From positions 1 to 47,476 of the forward strand of contig JAFTPU010000011.1 in the NCBI GenBank assembly GCA_017463105.1: a DNA stretch of 47,476 nucleotides, in the 5' to 3' direction. Shown piece by piece: positions 13,696-22,345 of the stretch. The stretch comes from Clostridia bacterium. Lineage in GTDB: Bacteria; Bacillota; Clostridia; Christensenellales; Borkfalkiaceae. A program made the position numbers and the translations under genes. Within the stretch, counting starts at the first letter, position 1; each line of letters starts with the position of its first letter. The notes under the pieces are model-generated. The model saw only the letters and a list, made by a program, of their open reading frames with translations, had not been told where the DNA came from and did not search any database.

Positions 13696-14268
13696 TTACG
13701 CGTTTATTTCCGCCAACATTTTCTCGCACAGCTCGACGGGCAATCCCACGACGTTGGAAAAGCTTCCCTCGATGCTTTGCACCAAGCCGCCGTCCTGTAT
13801 CCCGTACGCCCCCGCCTTATCCATCGGCGAGCCCGTCGCGATATACGCCCCGATCTCCTCCGCCGTCAATACGTTGAAACGGACTTTCGTGCAATCGGCG
13901 CGGCAGAGAATTTCCCGTCCGCCGTTTTTGTTCGTATATATTATACATACGCCCGTGTACACCTCGTGCGTGCGTCCCGACAACGCGGAAAGCATGCGCG
14001 CCGCGTCCGCCTCGTCCTTCGGCTTGCCGAGTATTTCCCCGTCCAACGCGACCACGGTGTCCGAACCGAGCACCGCCTTTCCTTGCGTCTCGGGCAGCGT
14101 CGCCACCTCGCTCGCTTTCTGTTTTGCCAACGCCTTCACTACTTCCTCTGGCGTCTTTTCGCCGTGCAAAACCTCCTCGCCTTTCGCGGGGATAATATCG
14201 AATTTTTCGATCAGCTTTCCGAGAAGCTCCCTCCGTCTCGGCGACGCGCTTGCCAATATCCACTCCAT
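13696..14268 (-). CDS. maf: Maf-family nucleoside triphosphate pyrophosphatase
   Basis: A 190-residue protein with the Maf signature at the N-terminus (LASASPRRRELL), the catalytic VLGSDTVVALDGEILGKP segment in the middle and GAYGIQDGGLVQSIEGSFSN near the C-terminus. Maf enzymes hydrolyse dTTP, UTP and modified nucleotides to monophosphates, and in Bacillus Maf is tied to septum formation. It lies between ppx and the mreB-like gene on the same strand. The ATG at 14268 is preceded by GGAG at 10 bases. Confidence 0.93.
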   Translation of the reverse strand: MEWILASASPRRRELLGKLIEKFDIIPAKGEEVLHGEKTPEEVVKALAKQKASEVATLPETQGKAVLGSDTVVALDGEILGKPKDEADAARMLSALSGRTHEVYTGVCIIYTNKNGGREILCRADCTKVRFNVLTAEEIGAYIATGSPMDKAGAYGIQDGGLVQSIEGSFSNVVGLPVELCEKMLAEINA

Positions 14269-14292
14269 GACCTTTAAAACTCCGTTGCAAAA

Positions 14293-14326
14293 GAAAACCG
14301 CCCGTCTTTCAAGAGCGGCTTTTCTT
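14293..14326 (-). terminator. Hairpin between ppx and maf (possible partial terminator)
   Basis: GAAAACCGC pairs with GCGGCTTTTC with one mismatch around a loop; on the minus strand a TTTTCTTTT run follows. It lies inside the operon just before the maf start, so it may lower maf and mreB-like expression. Confidence 0.55.
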
Positions 14327-14335
14327 TTTGCTTTT

Positions 14336-15847
14336 TTACAAAATTTCGAGATTCTTCTTGAACGCCCGCTTGAATTCGGGGTTCGCCGTAGCCGCGTCTC
14401 GGATCTCGAGAGCCGCGTCTCCCGTAAGCTCCGTTTTCATGATCACGGAATCCCCGAGCACGTCGCAATTCAAGCCCGTTACCACGCCGCATTGCGATCT
14501 GTCCAAACTCTCCGCAATCCGCAAAAGCACGCCGAGCTTCTTCACCGCGTCGAGGTCCTCCTCCAACACGAGATCTTTGTATTTCGCCCACTCCGCCGCG
14601 GGAATGTCCTCGCGGTTGTGACAGCCCGCCACGAACGCCGCCAAAACGATCTCTCTGTGCGTCGCGCCGTAAATGGACGAGTTGAGGATCATATACCAGC
14701 TATGCCGCGCATGATTGTAATACTTCACTCTTCTGCCGCAATCGTGCAAACTTGCCGCGATCTTTAATATCTTTAAGTATTGACGGGAAAATTTATGCAG
14801 AACGCGGAGCTGTTTGAACAATTGGATCGAAAGCTGCATCACGTGCTCCACGTGCTTGGGATCGCAACCATGATATTTCACCAACGTTTCGAGGCTGTAC
14901 CCGAGCACGTCGGAAATGGGCTTCTCCGTCGTAATGGGCAACGCCTGATTGAGCATCAAGCCCTCCCTCAAACCGCAACCGCAGATCGCAAACGTGTTGA
15001 CATTCATGTACGACACGAACGCCTTCACGATCGCCATCGCCGCGGGCATGATATCCGCACGGCTGGGCGAAAGTCCCTTGATCTTCTTGCGCTTGTCCAC
15101 GTCGAGTGCCTTGAGCATATCGTAAATACCCGTAAAATCCTCCGTATCGAGACGGTAGTTATGCGCTTTGTCGAGCGGATATTTGCGGACAAGTTTCGCG
15201 ATCTTGAACAGATTTCTGAACGACCCGCCCGCGCCGATCATCTGCGCCTCGGGATCGACCTCCTTGAGCCAAGCCAGCTTCTTGAGCTGTTCGGTGAAAA
15301 ACTCCTCGATATGCGCCGCCGCGGCTTCGGGCGAGGAATCGTTCGCAAACAGATCGGTGAGCGTCACCGCGCCGAACGGAAGCGTCGCGAAGTTGAGCAA
15401 ATTCCTTCTGTTATAATACACGATTTTCGTGCTGCCGCCGCCGATCTCGAGAATGAGCCCTTTGGGGATATCCATCGAATTGATGACGCCGCGATAAACG
15501 AGCACCGCTTCTTCCTCCTCCGACAACACGCGAATGGTGATGTTGCAGGAAACCTGAATCTCGTCCAAAAACGAACGCTGGTTCTTGGCGCGGCGTACCG
15601 CCGCCGTGCCCACCGCGATAATGCGTTCAACCCCGCTCGCGTCGCAAAGCCGTTTGAACATTTTAAGCGTTTTGATCGTCTCCGCGATCCGTTGGGGCTT
15701 TAAAAAACCGTCCCGATCCATATCCTGACCGAGCCGTACGCTTTCTTTCAATTCGTCCACTACCATGTAATGTCCGTCCGTAAACATTTCCGCAATGACC
15801 AATCTTGCGGTGTTCGAGCCTAAATCAATAATGCCGATTTTTTCCAC
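14336..15847 (-). CDS. ppx: Ppx/GppA exopolyphosphatase-like phosphatase with HD domain
   Basis: A 503-residue protein. The N-terminal 300 residues are the actin-fold Ppx/GppA domain: IGIIDLGSNTARLVIAEM at the start, then VGTAAVRRAKN, LSEEEEAVLVYRGV and LILEIGGGSTKIVYY. The C-terminal 180 residues are an HD-type helical domain with KILKIAASLHDCGRRV and HARHSWYMI. This is the long Ppx layout. Such enzymes release phosphate from polyphosphate and/or convert pppGpp to ppGpp; which one cannot be told here. Translation starts at GTG (15847) six bases after AGAGG. A 120-base leader with a hairpin precedes it. Confidence 0.9.
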   Translation of the reverse strand: MEKIGIIDLGSNTARLVIAEMFTDGHYMVVDELKESVRLGQDMDRDGFLKPQRIAETIKTLKMFKRLCDASGVERIIAVGTAAVRRAKNQRSFLDEIQVSCNITIRVLSEEEEAVLVYRGVINSMDIPKGLILEIGGGSTKIVYYNRRNLLNFATLPFGAVTLTDLFANDSSPEAAAAHIEEFFTEQLKKLAWLKEVDPEAQMIGAGGSFRNLFKIAKLVRKYPLDKAHNYRLDTEDFTGIYDMLKALDVDKRKKIKGLSPSRADIMPAAMAIVKAFVSYMNVNTFAICGCGLREGLMLNQALPITTEKPISDVLGYSLETLVKYHGCDPKHVEHVMQLSIQLFKQLRVLHKFSRQYLKILKIAASLHDCGRRVKYYNHARHSWYMILNSSIYGATHREIVLAAFVAGCHNREDIPAAEWAKYKDLVLEEDLDAVKKLGVLLRIAESLDRSQCGVVTGLNCDVLGDSVIMKTELTGDAALEIRDAATANPEFKRAFKKNLEIL

Positions 15848-15907
15848 TTTTTACCTCTGTCCTTTTACCGTCCGTTTTTCCGTTTCGGGCGTTTCCTTAT
15901 TTTCCGT

Positions 15908-15959
15908 CCCGAGTCATGCAAAAGGCAACGCTCTTACCTCGTTGCCCGCCTTGTCTCGG
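15908..15959 (-). promoter_or_regulatory. Structured leader of the ppx operon
   Basis: In the ppx 5' leader an outer CCGAG/CTCGG pair (15955-15959 with 15908-15912) encloses a 7-bp hairpin (GGCAACG/CGTTGCC, 15924-15946, 9-base loop) followed by TTTTG. It may be an attenuator or a small regulatory RNA fold. I match it to no known riboswitch. Confidence 0.4.
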
Positions 15960-15977
15960 CTTTAATTTTTTTCCCAT

Positions 15978-16006
15978 AGTTTACCACATAAAACGAAGTT
16001 TGTAAA
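15978..16006 (-). promoter_or_regulatory. Promoter of the ppx-maf-mreB-like operon
   Basis: On the minus strand there is TTTACA (16001-16006), 17 bases and TAAACT (15978-15983). Confidence 0.6.
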
Positions 16007-16110
16007 TACCCTTTTTGAAAATTTTTTACTTTTTTTCGAAAATTTTTCATTTTCGATATTTTCGGCGTTTTTTTTTGTGCGTTTTGCCCTTGAGTTTTTC
16101 CTTTTTTCGC

Positions 16111-16133
16111 AAAAAATCAGGGGTCGCGTCCCC
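16111..16133 (-). terminator. Terminator of the TSUP gene pair
   Basis: On the minus strand GGGG and CCCC pair around a six-base loop (16120-16133), followed by a six-T run (16111-16116). The stem is short but GC-rich and lies 22 bases after the stop. Confidence 0.5.
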
Positions 16134-16155
16134 GCGCGCCCCTTGCCGCCTCTAT

Positions 16156-16530
16156 TCAATTTCCGTTTTTCGTCTTTAAATTTTGTTGCAAAGTAACAAA
16201 AGACAATCCGATCAAAAACACGCCGAACGCTTTGCGCAAAACGTCCGACGGCAACGCCGCCGCGAGCGTTGCGCCGAGCGCGGAAAAGAGAAGCGCGGGT
16301 AAGATCACCCACAAGATTCCCCGCGTTTTCAGAAGCCCGTTTTCCGAATGGGTCTTAAGCGCGCCGACGCTCATCGGCAGAAAGGAAAAAAGGTTGGCGC
16401 ATTGCGCGATTTTTTGTTCCACGCCGCCGACCAGCACCAAAAGCGGGATCGTGACCGTCCCGCCGCCCATACCCATACCTGCGGGAATACCGCCTAAAAA
16501 ACCCAAAAAAAGATAGAGATAAAACGACAT
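16156..16530 (-). CDS. Half-size TSUP (TauE/SafE) membrane protein, second of pair
   Basis: A 124-residue protein with about four membrane helices and the TSUP N-terminal signature LGGIPAGMGMGGGTVTIPLL. Full TauE/SafE transporters (sulfite, taurine-related and organosulfur anions) are about 250 residues made of two related four-helix halves; this protein has only one half. The ATG at 16530 lacks a clear ribosome site, and a GTG at 16548 would add six residues. A complementary half-size gene lies just upstream on the same strand, separated by a dispersed inverted repeat. The likely product is one subunit of a two-gene transporter (inference). Confidence 0.72.
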   Translation of the reverse strand: MSFYLYLFLGFLGGIPAGMGMGGGTVTIPLLVLVGGVEQKIAQCANLFSFLPMSVGALKTHSENGLLKTRGILWVILPALLFSALGATLAAALPSDVLRKAFGVFLIGLSFVTLQQNLKTKNGN

Positions 16531-16562
16531 ATGTAGTGCGAGTTGCACTCGCGCTAAACGCT

Positions 16563-16646
16563 AAATGCAAAGTGCAAAATGCAAAATTACGGTAAATATT
16601 TTAATTATTCAATCATTTTGCATTCTGCATTCTGAATTTTGCATTT
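16563..16646 (+). repeat. Dispersed inverted-repeat element, copy 1
   Basis: An 84-bp AT-rich element between the two TSUP genes. The left arm begins AAATGCAAAGTGCAAAATGC and the right arm ends TCTGAATTTTGCATTT; the arms are imperfect reverse complements. The core reads GGTAAAT, then TTAATTATTC, then AATCATTTTGCATTC. At least six related copies lie in 22-41 kb. Confidence 0.85.
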
Positions 16647-16665
16647 ATCTTCACCGTTTTTTCGT

Positions 16666-17031
16666 TCACGAAAAAAACAAAAACGCTCCCGCCGCCGCCT
16701 GTAAAAGCGCGAACGTCAGGTTCACCGTTTTCGTGGGCATTTTGCCCAAAAGCTTCGCGCCCAAAAATCCGCCCGCCGTTACCCCCAAAGCCGTCGGGAT
16801 CAGCACCGAAAAATCGTAAAGTCCCCGAAAAAAATAGAGCAGAAAGGAAAAGAGCGATACGGGCAATATCACGAGTATCGCCGTGGCGTGCGCCGCCTTC
16901 TCCTCGTACCCCGTCTTGCATAAAAGCGGCACGGCAAGCATGCCCCCGCCCCCGCCGAACAGACTGTTCGCAGCGCCCACGGCAACGCCGCAGAATATCC
17001 TTTTGGTATTTTTTGTCTTTGTTTCGTCCAT
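16666..17031 (-). CDS. Half-size TSUP (TauE/SafE) membrane protein, first of pair
   Basis: A 121-residue protein with four predicted helices and the glycine-rich TSUP motif AANSLFGGGGGMLAVPLL. An acidic-to-basic N-terminal stretch precedes the first helix, and the C-terminus ends inside or just after the last helix. It is half the usual TSUP length. It is transcribed ahead of the other half-size gene, 118 bases apart (counting from its stop to GTG 16548). Two separate start codons and an intact repeat between the genes argue against a simple frameshift of one gene. The ATG at 17031 follows AGGCGG, just after a GC-rich CGCGCG hairpin at 17046-17066. Confidence 0.75.
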   Translation of the reverse strand: MDETKTKNTKRIFCGVAVGAANSLFGGGGGMLAVPLLCKTGYEEKAAHATAILVILPVSLFSFLLYFFRGLYDFSVLIPTALGVTAGGFLGAKLLGKMPTKTVNLTFALLQAAAGAFLFFS

Positions 17032-17132
17032 AATTTTTCCGCCTTACGCGCGAGCGCGCGCGCTTTCACTTATATTTTGCGTAATTTTTTTCGTTTTATC
17101 AAACTTTTTCTTCCCGCAGGCGGTAGAAACGC

Positions 17133-17161
17133 TTGCCAATAAATTGATTTTGTATTAAAAT
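17133..17161 (+). promoter_or_regulatory. Promoter of the large surface lipoprotein gene
   Basis: TTGCCA (17133-17138), 17 bases and TAAAAT (17156-17161). The leader is about 80 bases before the ATG at 17248. Confidence 0.55.
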
Positions 17162-17247
17162 AATATAGCGTGGTATTTTGAACGCTTCCAAAAGCCGAAA
17201 CGCCCCGCAAAAAAACAAGTAAAAACAAAACCGAAAAAGGTGGTTGT

Positions 17248-20200
17248 ATGAAAACGAATACCAATTCCCGCAAGAAAAAGCTTCTTGCACTGTTCTTATC
17301 GTTGTTGATGGGCACGTCCACGATGGCGGCTTTCGCTTCCTGTACGGACGACAGCTCCTCCTCGATCGACAGCTCCGATTCCTCTACGGAAGAAGAAACG
17401 GACGAAGAAGACCTCGTCATCACCAACGGCGATTTCGAAACGTTCGACGATAAAGACGGACTCAATCCCATCGTGACCTCCGTTACCGGCTGGACGCGCT
17501 CCGTAAACTCCGCGACGAGCGGCACGGCGCTTTCCTCCAAAGCCGCAAGCGGTATTATCGACACGGCGGACAAGGCTTGGAAAGACCTCACGGAAACCGA
17601 GCTTAAGGATACGAACCCCTCCGCGCTCACCGAAGAACAGGCGGAGAGTCTTTGGGATACCATGTCCACAAGGGACAAGCTCGAATATTACGCGGCGTGG
17701 AAAAAGGCGAACAGCGACGGTAAGATCGCAGAGGACCTTTCCTTCTACGAATCGTTTAATATCGACGACGAGGACCTTCCTCTCAACGTAAGCGAAGCGG
17801 GTGAAAAGACTCCTATCGCCAACCCCCGCACGCACGACTACGAAGCGGGCAAGGAGATCGTCGAGGACGAATACGGCAAAACGCATACGAAAGTGCTGAT
17901 GCTCCACAACGAGTATAGCAATTCTTCCTATTCCGATCTCGGCACCGCGCAGAAATTCAGCTCCTCCACGACCGTTACGGTCAACGCGGGCACGAGCGCG
18001 AAATTCTCCGTTTGGGTGAAAACGAGCGATCTTACTTGCACCACGACGGCGGGCGAGGTGGAAAACGATATCGTCGATAAGGGCGCGTATATCAGCATTT
18101 CGCACTCGGTCGGCGGCACCTCCCTCGATCCTCTTACCATTAAGAATATCGACACCGAAAAGCTGAACGCGACGGGCGAAAACAACGGCTGGGTACAGTA
18201 CGAATTTATGCTCAAGGGCTCGTCTTATGCGGACACCACGTTCAGCATCGTTCTGGGCTTGGGGCTCGGCGGCGGCACGGACAGATACGAATACGTGAAC
18301 GGCTACGCGTTCTTCGACGACGCTACCTGCACGATCATTCAGAACTCCGAATACAGCGAAGCGGGCGCGGAAACGGTCGTCGACTTCGACACGAAAAAAG
18401 ACGCGAAGGTGTTGAAAGCGAACGAGGTCGGCAAGAAATTCGCATTCGATTTCTCGGGCGACTTCGACGCGGCAAGCTCCTTCCTCGACGACGTGGACGA
18501 GAACAATAAATGGACGGTCGCGCCCACCACGCAGAACGGCTATTCCTCCGCGAAAGGCGCGGACAAGGTATGGCCCGCTTTGAAAGGCGGCTTCGACACG
18601 TCGGCTGACGTGGCGGCGATTGTAGACGGCGGCGTGAAAGCCGCGCTCGACGGTTCGGATAAAGCGTATGCGCAAGAATTCTACGACGAATATTACAAGA
18701 GCGAAAACAAAGTAAACGGCGTCGACCTTACGACGCAGAAATCGGTCGTACTCTACTCGGCTTGGGGCGCGGCGTACACGGCGAAATCGCCCGTGATCAC
18801 GATCCCTGCGGCGGAAAACGAGGACGAAGGCACGTATCTGGCGTACTCCTTCTACGTAAAGACCTCGGAAATGAACGGCTTTACGGGCGCGGGCGTAACG
18901 GTGATCGACAGCGCGAGCAAGACCTCGATCTCCTCTATCGATACGACGACGGCTACCCCCGTCACGATCGTGATCGACGGTAAAGAAACGGATATCCACG
19001 ACGGCTGGCAACAATGCTTCCTCTTCCTGTCCAACGAAACGGACGAGGACGTAAAAGTGCAGATCTCGCTCACGTTCGGTACGACGACGATCGAGGACAC
19101 GGACAGATCGGCGTACAGCAAGGGTTCGGCGGTATTCACGGGCTTTGCGCAAAAGAGCATGACGGAAGAAGAGTTCGGCTATGCGACGAGCGGTACCTAT
19201 TCGAAGGTGATCGACCTCGTCGGTGCGGACACGAGCGCGGCGGGCGACAGCGGTTTCGATTCGGCTACCAACCTCTCCTCCAAGAATATCGAGGACGGCT
19301 ACGCGAATCCTCAAAATTATAAGGGCGTTTACAGCGACAGCACCTACGTGACGGACGCGGGCGCAAACTTCGTTTCCAACACCTACGCAAACGCAGGTCT
19401 TTTGAACAGAGAACACGCGGAAAATTACGCGGATATCTTTACGAAGCTGGGCGCGACGGGCGACACGGCGGACGAGAAATGGGTAAGCGTATTCGGCGAC
19501 AACGCTACGAATATCGTAGCAACGCAGCCCCTCGTGATCTACAACGACGGCAGCGAAGCGCACGACAAAGCGTACGGCTTCATCGGTTCGGAAACGACGA
19601 TCTCGGCGAACACCTACAAGGCAGTGTCCGTGCGCGTGAAAACCAACGCGACCGCATACGTGTATCTCGTGGATATGAGCGGCGATTCGAACACCGACCT
19701 CCTTTCAATGGGCAGAACGCGCACCTATTGGTACGACGAGAAGGGCAACGTGCTCACCTCCTACACGAACGCAAACGGTGAAGTGCTTACCCCCGACGAC
19801 GAGGATTTCGTAACGAGACTCGGTACGGCGCTCAAATTGCAAGCGAACGGTCTGTATAAGATCAACGAAGCTTGGGCGGGTGCGGCAAGCTTAACGCAAG
19901 AGCAGAAGAATGCGCAATATGCAAACCTTGCGGCGTACGAAGAAAAGGATTTTGCGGGCGTAACGCATCTTATGATCGCGGACGGCGGCGTTTCGTACGA
20001 CTACAACGACAATTGGAAGCACGACGGTAACGATCAGATCGCTTTCTATAATTATAATAAGGAAACGAAATCGGCGTTTGCATACAGCAATAACACCACT
20101 CCCGTTTACGACTTCTCGACGATAAGCACCCTTTCGGCTCGCTTTGCGGAGATCGAGGGCGAAAACGAGAAGGATATGTTCTTCGAAGTAACGGACACGC

Positions 20201-20847
20201 ACGGCGAATGGGCGACCGTGACCTTCTATATCCACACGGGTGAAAACGCGAAAAATTACCGTCTCGAGGTTTGGAGCGGCGCAAGAAACGCTACGACCGC
20301 AAACGCGGCGAACACCTATGCGTTCTTCGACGCAAGCGGCGTTTCCGATCCCGCGGACGCGGACGCGTACAATAAACTTCTCAACTTCGACGAAAGAAAA
20401 GAAAAACTCGAAGAAGGCAAGGATTATTTCGAAGGCATCTTCTCCTTCTACGACAGCGCGAAGTATCTGCGTTACGACGCCGACCTCGACGAAAACGGCG
20501 TTGGCAACAAGTACGACGAATCGTACGTTGCCCCCACCGAAACGAGCGTAGCTTACCTCAAGGACGGCTATAAGATCTTCGCGGATTACGCAACGATCGA
20601 AACGACGGTCGACGCGGAACCCGAAGAGGACGATACGACAACGGACACCGAAGAGGAAGAAGACGGCGAGCCTACCAACGTATGGCTTTTGGCAAGCTCG
20701 ATCGCGATCGCGGCGGTGCTGGTGCTGGCAGTGATAAGCCTGATCGTTCGGAAAGCGGTGGCGAAAGCCCGCAAAAACCGCGGTGCGAAAGCGGTCGTAA
20801 AATCGGCGAAGCCCAAAAAAGAAAAGAAGGCTAAAAAGGATGAATAA
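17248..20847 (+). CDS. Large multi-module surface protein with lipobox and C-terminal membrane anchor
   Basis: A 1199-residue protein. The N-terminal signal ends in a lipobox-like FASC (Cys32), followed by a Ser/Asp/Glu-rich spacer. The body has about four beta-sandwich-like modules. The first opens VITNGDFETFDD, as in galactose-binding-like carbohydrate modules. Similar lines recur in each: FSVWVKTSDL, YSFYVKTSEMNGF, VSVRVKTNATAYVYL and VTFYIHTGENAKNYRLEV. Near the end an acidic Thr/Glu spacer leads to a single membrane helix (about 1146-1167) and a Lys/Ala-rich basic tail. There is no LPXTG. It is probably a surface glycan- or matrix-binding protein; that role is inference. The ATG follows AAGGTGG. 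A strong terminator follows, so it is monocistronic. Confidence 0.8.
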   Translation: MKTNTNSRKKKLLALFLSLLMGTSTMAAFASCTDDSSSSIDSSDSSTEEETDEEDLVITNGDFETFDDKDGLNPIVTSVTGWTRSVNSATSGTALSSKAASGIIDTADKAWKDLTETELKDTNPSALTEEQAESLWDTMSTRDKLEYYAAWKKANSDGKIAEDLSFYESFNIDDEDLPLNVSEAGEKTPIANPRTHDYEAGKEIVEDEYGKTHTKVLMLHNEYSNSSYSDLGTAQKFSSSTTVTVNAGTSAKFSVWVKTSDLTCTTTAGEVENDIVDKGAYISISHSVGGTSLDPLTIKNIDTEKLNATGENNGWVQYEFMLKGSSYADTTFSIVLGLGLGGGTDRYEYVNGYAFFDDATCTIIQNSEYSEAGAETVVDFDTKKDAKVLKANEVGKKFAFDFSGDFDAASSFLDDVDENNKWTVAPTTQNGYSSAKGADKVWPALKGGFDTSADVAAIVDGGVKAALDGSDKAYAQEFYDEYYKSENKVNGVDLTTQKSVVLYSAWGAAYTAKSPVITIPAAENEDEGTYLAYSFYVKTSEMNGFTGAGVTVIDSASKTSISSIDTTTATPVTIVIDGKETDIHDGWQQCFLFLSNETDEDVKVQISLTFGTTTIEDTDRSAYSKGSAVFTGFAQKSMTEEEFGYATSGTYSKVIDLVGADTSAAGDSGFDSATNLSSKNIEDGYANPQNYKGVYSDSTYVTDAGANFVSNTYANAGLLNREHAENYADIFTKLGATGDTADEKWVSVFGDNATNIVATQPLVIYNDGSEAHDKAYGFIGSETTISANTYKAVSVRVKTNATAYVYLVDMSGDSNTDLLSMGRTRTYWYDEKGNVLTSYTNANGEVLTPDDEDFVTRLGTALKLQANGLYKINEAWAGAASLTQEQKNAQYANLAAYEEKDFAGVTHLMIADGGVSYDYNDNWKHDGNDQIAFYNYNKETKSAFAYSNNTTPVYDFSTISTLSARFAEIEGENEKDMFFEVTDTHGEWATVTFYIHTGENAKNYRLEVWSGARNATTANAANTYAFFDASGVSDPADADAYNKLLNFDERKEKLEEGKDYFEGIFSFYDSAKYLRYDADLDENGVGNKYDESYVAPTETSVAYLKDGYKIFADYATIETTVDAEPEEDDTTTDTEEEEDGEPTNVWLLASSIAIAAVLVLAVISLIVRKAVAKARKNRGAKAVVKSAKPKKEKKAKKDE

Positions 20848-20865
20848 CGATCGGTAAACGATCAA

Positions 20866-20898
20866 ACCGCTCCGAAGCATTTCGGAGCGGTCTTTTTT
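20866..20898 (+). terminator. Terminator of the large surface protein gene
   Basis: ACCGCTCCGAA and TTCGGAGCGGT form an 11-bp stem with a four-base loop, followed by a T-run. Confidence 0.92.
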
Positions 20899-20911
20899 GA
20901 AAGTCGCAAAA

Positions 20912-20941
20912 AAGAAAGCCCGTTGACAGGCTTTCTTTTTA
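20912..20941. terminator. Second hairpin terminator, shared with the convergent methyltransferase gene
   Basis: GAAAGCC and GGCTTTC pair around an 8-base loop (20914-20935). A- and T-runs on either side make it bidirectional. It overlaps the stop codon of the minus-strand gene. Confidence 0.8.
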
Positions 20942-22240
20942 TTGCATTTTCCGAAGTCCTTTCGGAAAATGATTTTTTATCGTGCCGTTTACGGCTTTTC
21001 CCCAGCCGAGCGGATACCCCTCGGCGCAGACGGCGCACCAGCCGTTTTTTCCCTCCGCCTCGAACGTTTCTCCGCGCAGATATTTCTCCACTCGCTCGTC
21101 CGTTTGCGATAGATCGACCGCGTTTTTAAACTCTTCCTTATTTATACACACGGCGAGCGAATGATTGGGCTCGAACCGACCGTTTTTCACCTCGCCCAAC
21201 CGTATGCCGACCCGCAATACTTGCAAGCCTTTCCAATCGAACGTGCCGTCGGGCAAGGCGTACAAAACGCCGTTCGCCTCGTGCAAGGTTTTCGCCACGG
21301 CACGCACGAAAACCGATTTTTCGAATTCCCTATACGCCCGTTCCGCTTCGCGGCTTACAAACAGTTTCACCGCCCGCACGGGCAAGCTTTCGCACGCCCC
21401 CGACTTTTCGAACAACGCCGCGAAATGCCCTTCGCCCGCGATCTTATGCGGATACAATTTTTCCTGTTTTATCAAGCGCATTTCGGAATGATTTTTCAAG
21501 TAATCGCATACCTGCCCCTCGTCTTCGGCGGTTGCGAAGGTACAGGTTGAGTAGACGAGCCTTCCGCCCGCACGCAGCATTTTCGTTGCCGCGTTTAAAA
21601 TACGGGCTTGTCTTTCGGCGCAAAGCGCGACGTTTTCTTCGCTCCATTCCCCCAAAGCCTCGTCCGCGTTTTTACGAAACATTCCCTCGCCCGAACAGGG
21701 CGCGTCCACGAGAATTTTATCGAAATAGCCGACGAACCTTTCGGCAAGCTTTTCGGGCAATTCACTGCACACCACGGCGTTGGCGACGCCCATGCGCTCG
21801 ACGTTTTGCGAAAGGATCTTCGCGCGGGAGGAGACGGGCTCGTTCAAAACGATCAGTCCCTTGCCTTGCATTTTACAGGCAAGTTGAGTACCTTTTCCGC
21901 CGGGCGCGGAACAAAGATCGAGCACCCGTTCGCCCGCTTGCACGTCCAAAAGCGGCGCGGCGCACATTGCGGACGGCTCCTGCGAATAGAAGAGTCCCGC
22001 GAAATGGAAAACGTTTCCGCCGAGCTTCTCTTTTTCGGTGTAGAACCCGTTTTCCTCCCAAGGCACGGGCTTGTCCAAAAAGGGCAAAAGGGAAGCAAGC
22101 GTTTGTTTATCGCCCTTCAGGGGATTGAGCCGCACGCCCTTATACGGCTTGTTTTCGTAAACGCCAAAAAACGCCTCCCACTCGTTTTCGGGAAGCTGTT
22201 TTTTCATATTTTCGATAAATTGCGGGGGGAGTGTGTTCAT
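20939..22240 (-). CDS. RsmF/YebU-type rRNA cytosine-C5 methyltransferase
   Basis: A 433-residue NOL1/NOP2/Sun-family protein. It has the SAM-binding motif VLDLCSAPGGKGTQLA, the motif IV Cys in VDAPCSGEGMFRKN and the catalytic motif VYSTCTF. The C-terminal part (about 290-433) with WCAVCAEGYPLGWGKAVNG is the RNA-binding extension seen in RsmF-like proteins rather than RsmB. These enzymes make 5-methylcytosine in 16S rRNA using two cysteines. It is last in a serS - exonuclease - methyltransferase minus-strand series. The ATG at 22240 follows AGG. The upstream gap holds repeat copy 2. Confidence 0.9.
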   Translation of the reverse strand: MNTLPPQFIENMKKQLPENEWEAFFGVYENKPYKGVRLNPLKGDKQTLASLLPFLDKPVPWEENGFYTEKEKLGGNVFHFAGLFYSQEPSAMCAAPLLDVQAGERVLDLCSAPGGKGTQLACKMQGKGLIVLNEPVSSRAKILSQNVERMGVANAVVCSELPEKLAERFVGYFDKILVDAPCSGEGMFRKNADEALGEWSEENVALCAERQARILNAATKMLRAGGRLVYSTCTFATAEDEGQVCDYLKNHSEMRLIKQEKLYPHKIAGEGHFAALFEKSGACESLPVRAVKLFVSREAERAYREFEKSVFVRAVAKTLHEANGVLYALPDGTFDWKGLQVLRVGIRLGEVKNGRFEPNHSLAVCINKEEFKNAVDLSQTDERVEKYLRGETFEAEGKNGWCAVCAEGYPLGWGKAVNGTIKNHFPKGLRKMQ

Positions 22241-22260
22241 TTTTCCTACCTAAATATCCC

Positions 22261-22345
22261 GAATGTAAAATGCAGAATGCAAAATGAAGGTAAAATTTAA
22301 AATAATTCCACAATTTTGTATTTTGCATTTTTAATTTTGCATTTT
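22261..22345 (+). repeat. Dispersed inverted-repeat element, copy 2
   Basis: An 85-bp copy between the methyltransferase and exonuclease genes. It has GAATGTAAAATGCAGAATGC at the left, a GGTAAAATT core, and TTTTGCATTTTTAATTTTGC near the right end. It abuts the stop codon of the exonuclease gene. Confidence 0.8.

Noticed and set aside
16156-17031. The TSUP pair as one frameshifted gene
   Set aside because: The two proteins are separated by over 100 bases with an intact repeat, each begins with its own start codon and carries its own motif. A past split by repeat insertion cannot be excluded, but it is not a simple frameshift.
17296-19563. A 755-codon open frame opposite the large surface protein
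   Set aside because: Same reason: an Arg/Val-rich shadow of a well-supported gene with signal peptide and terminator.
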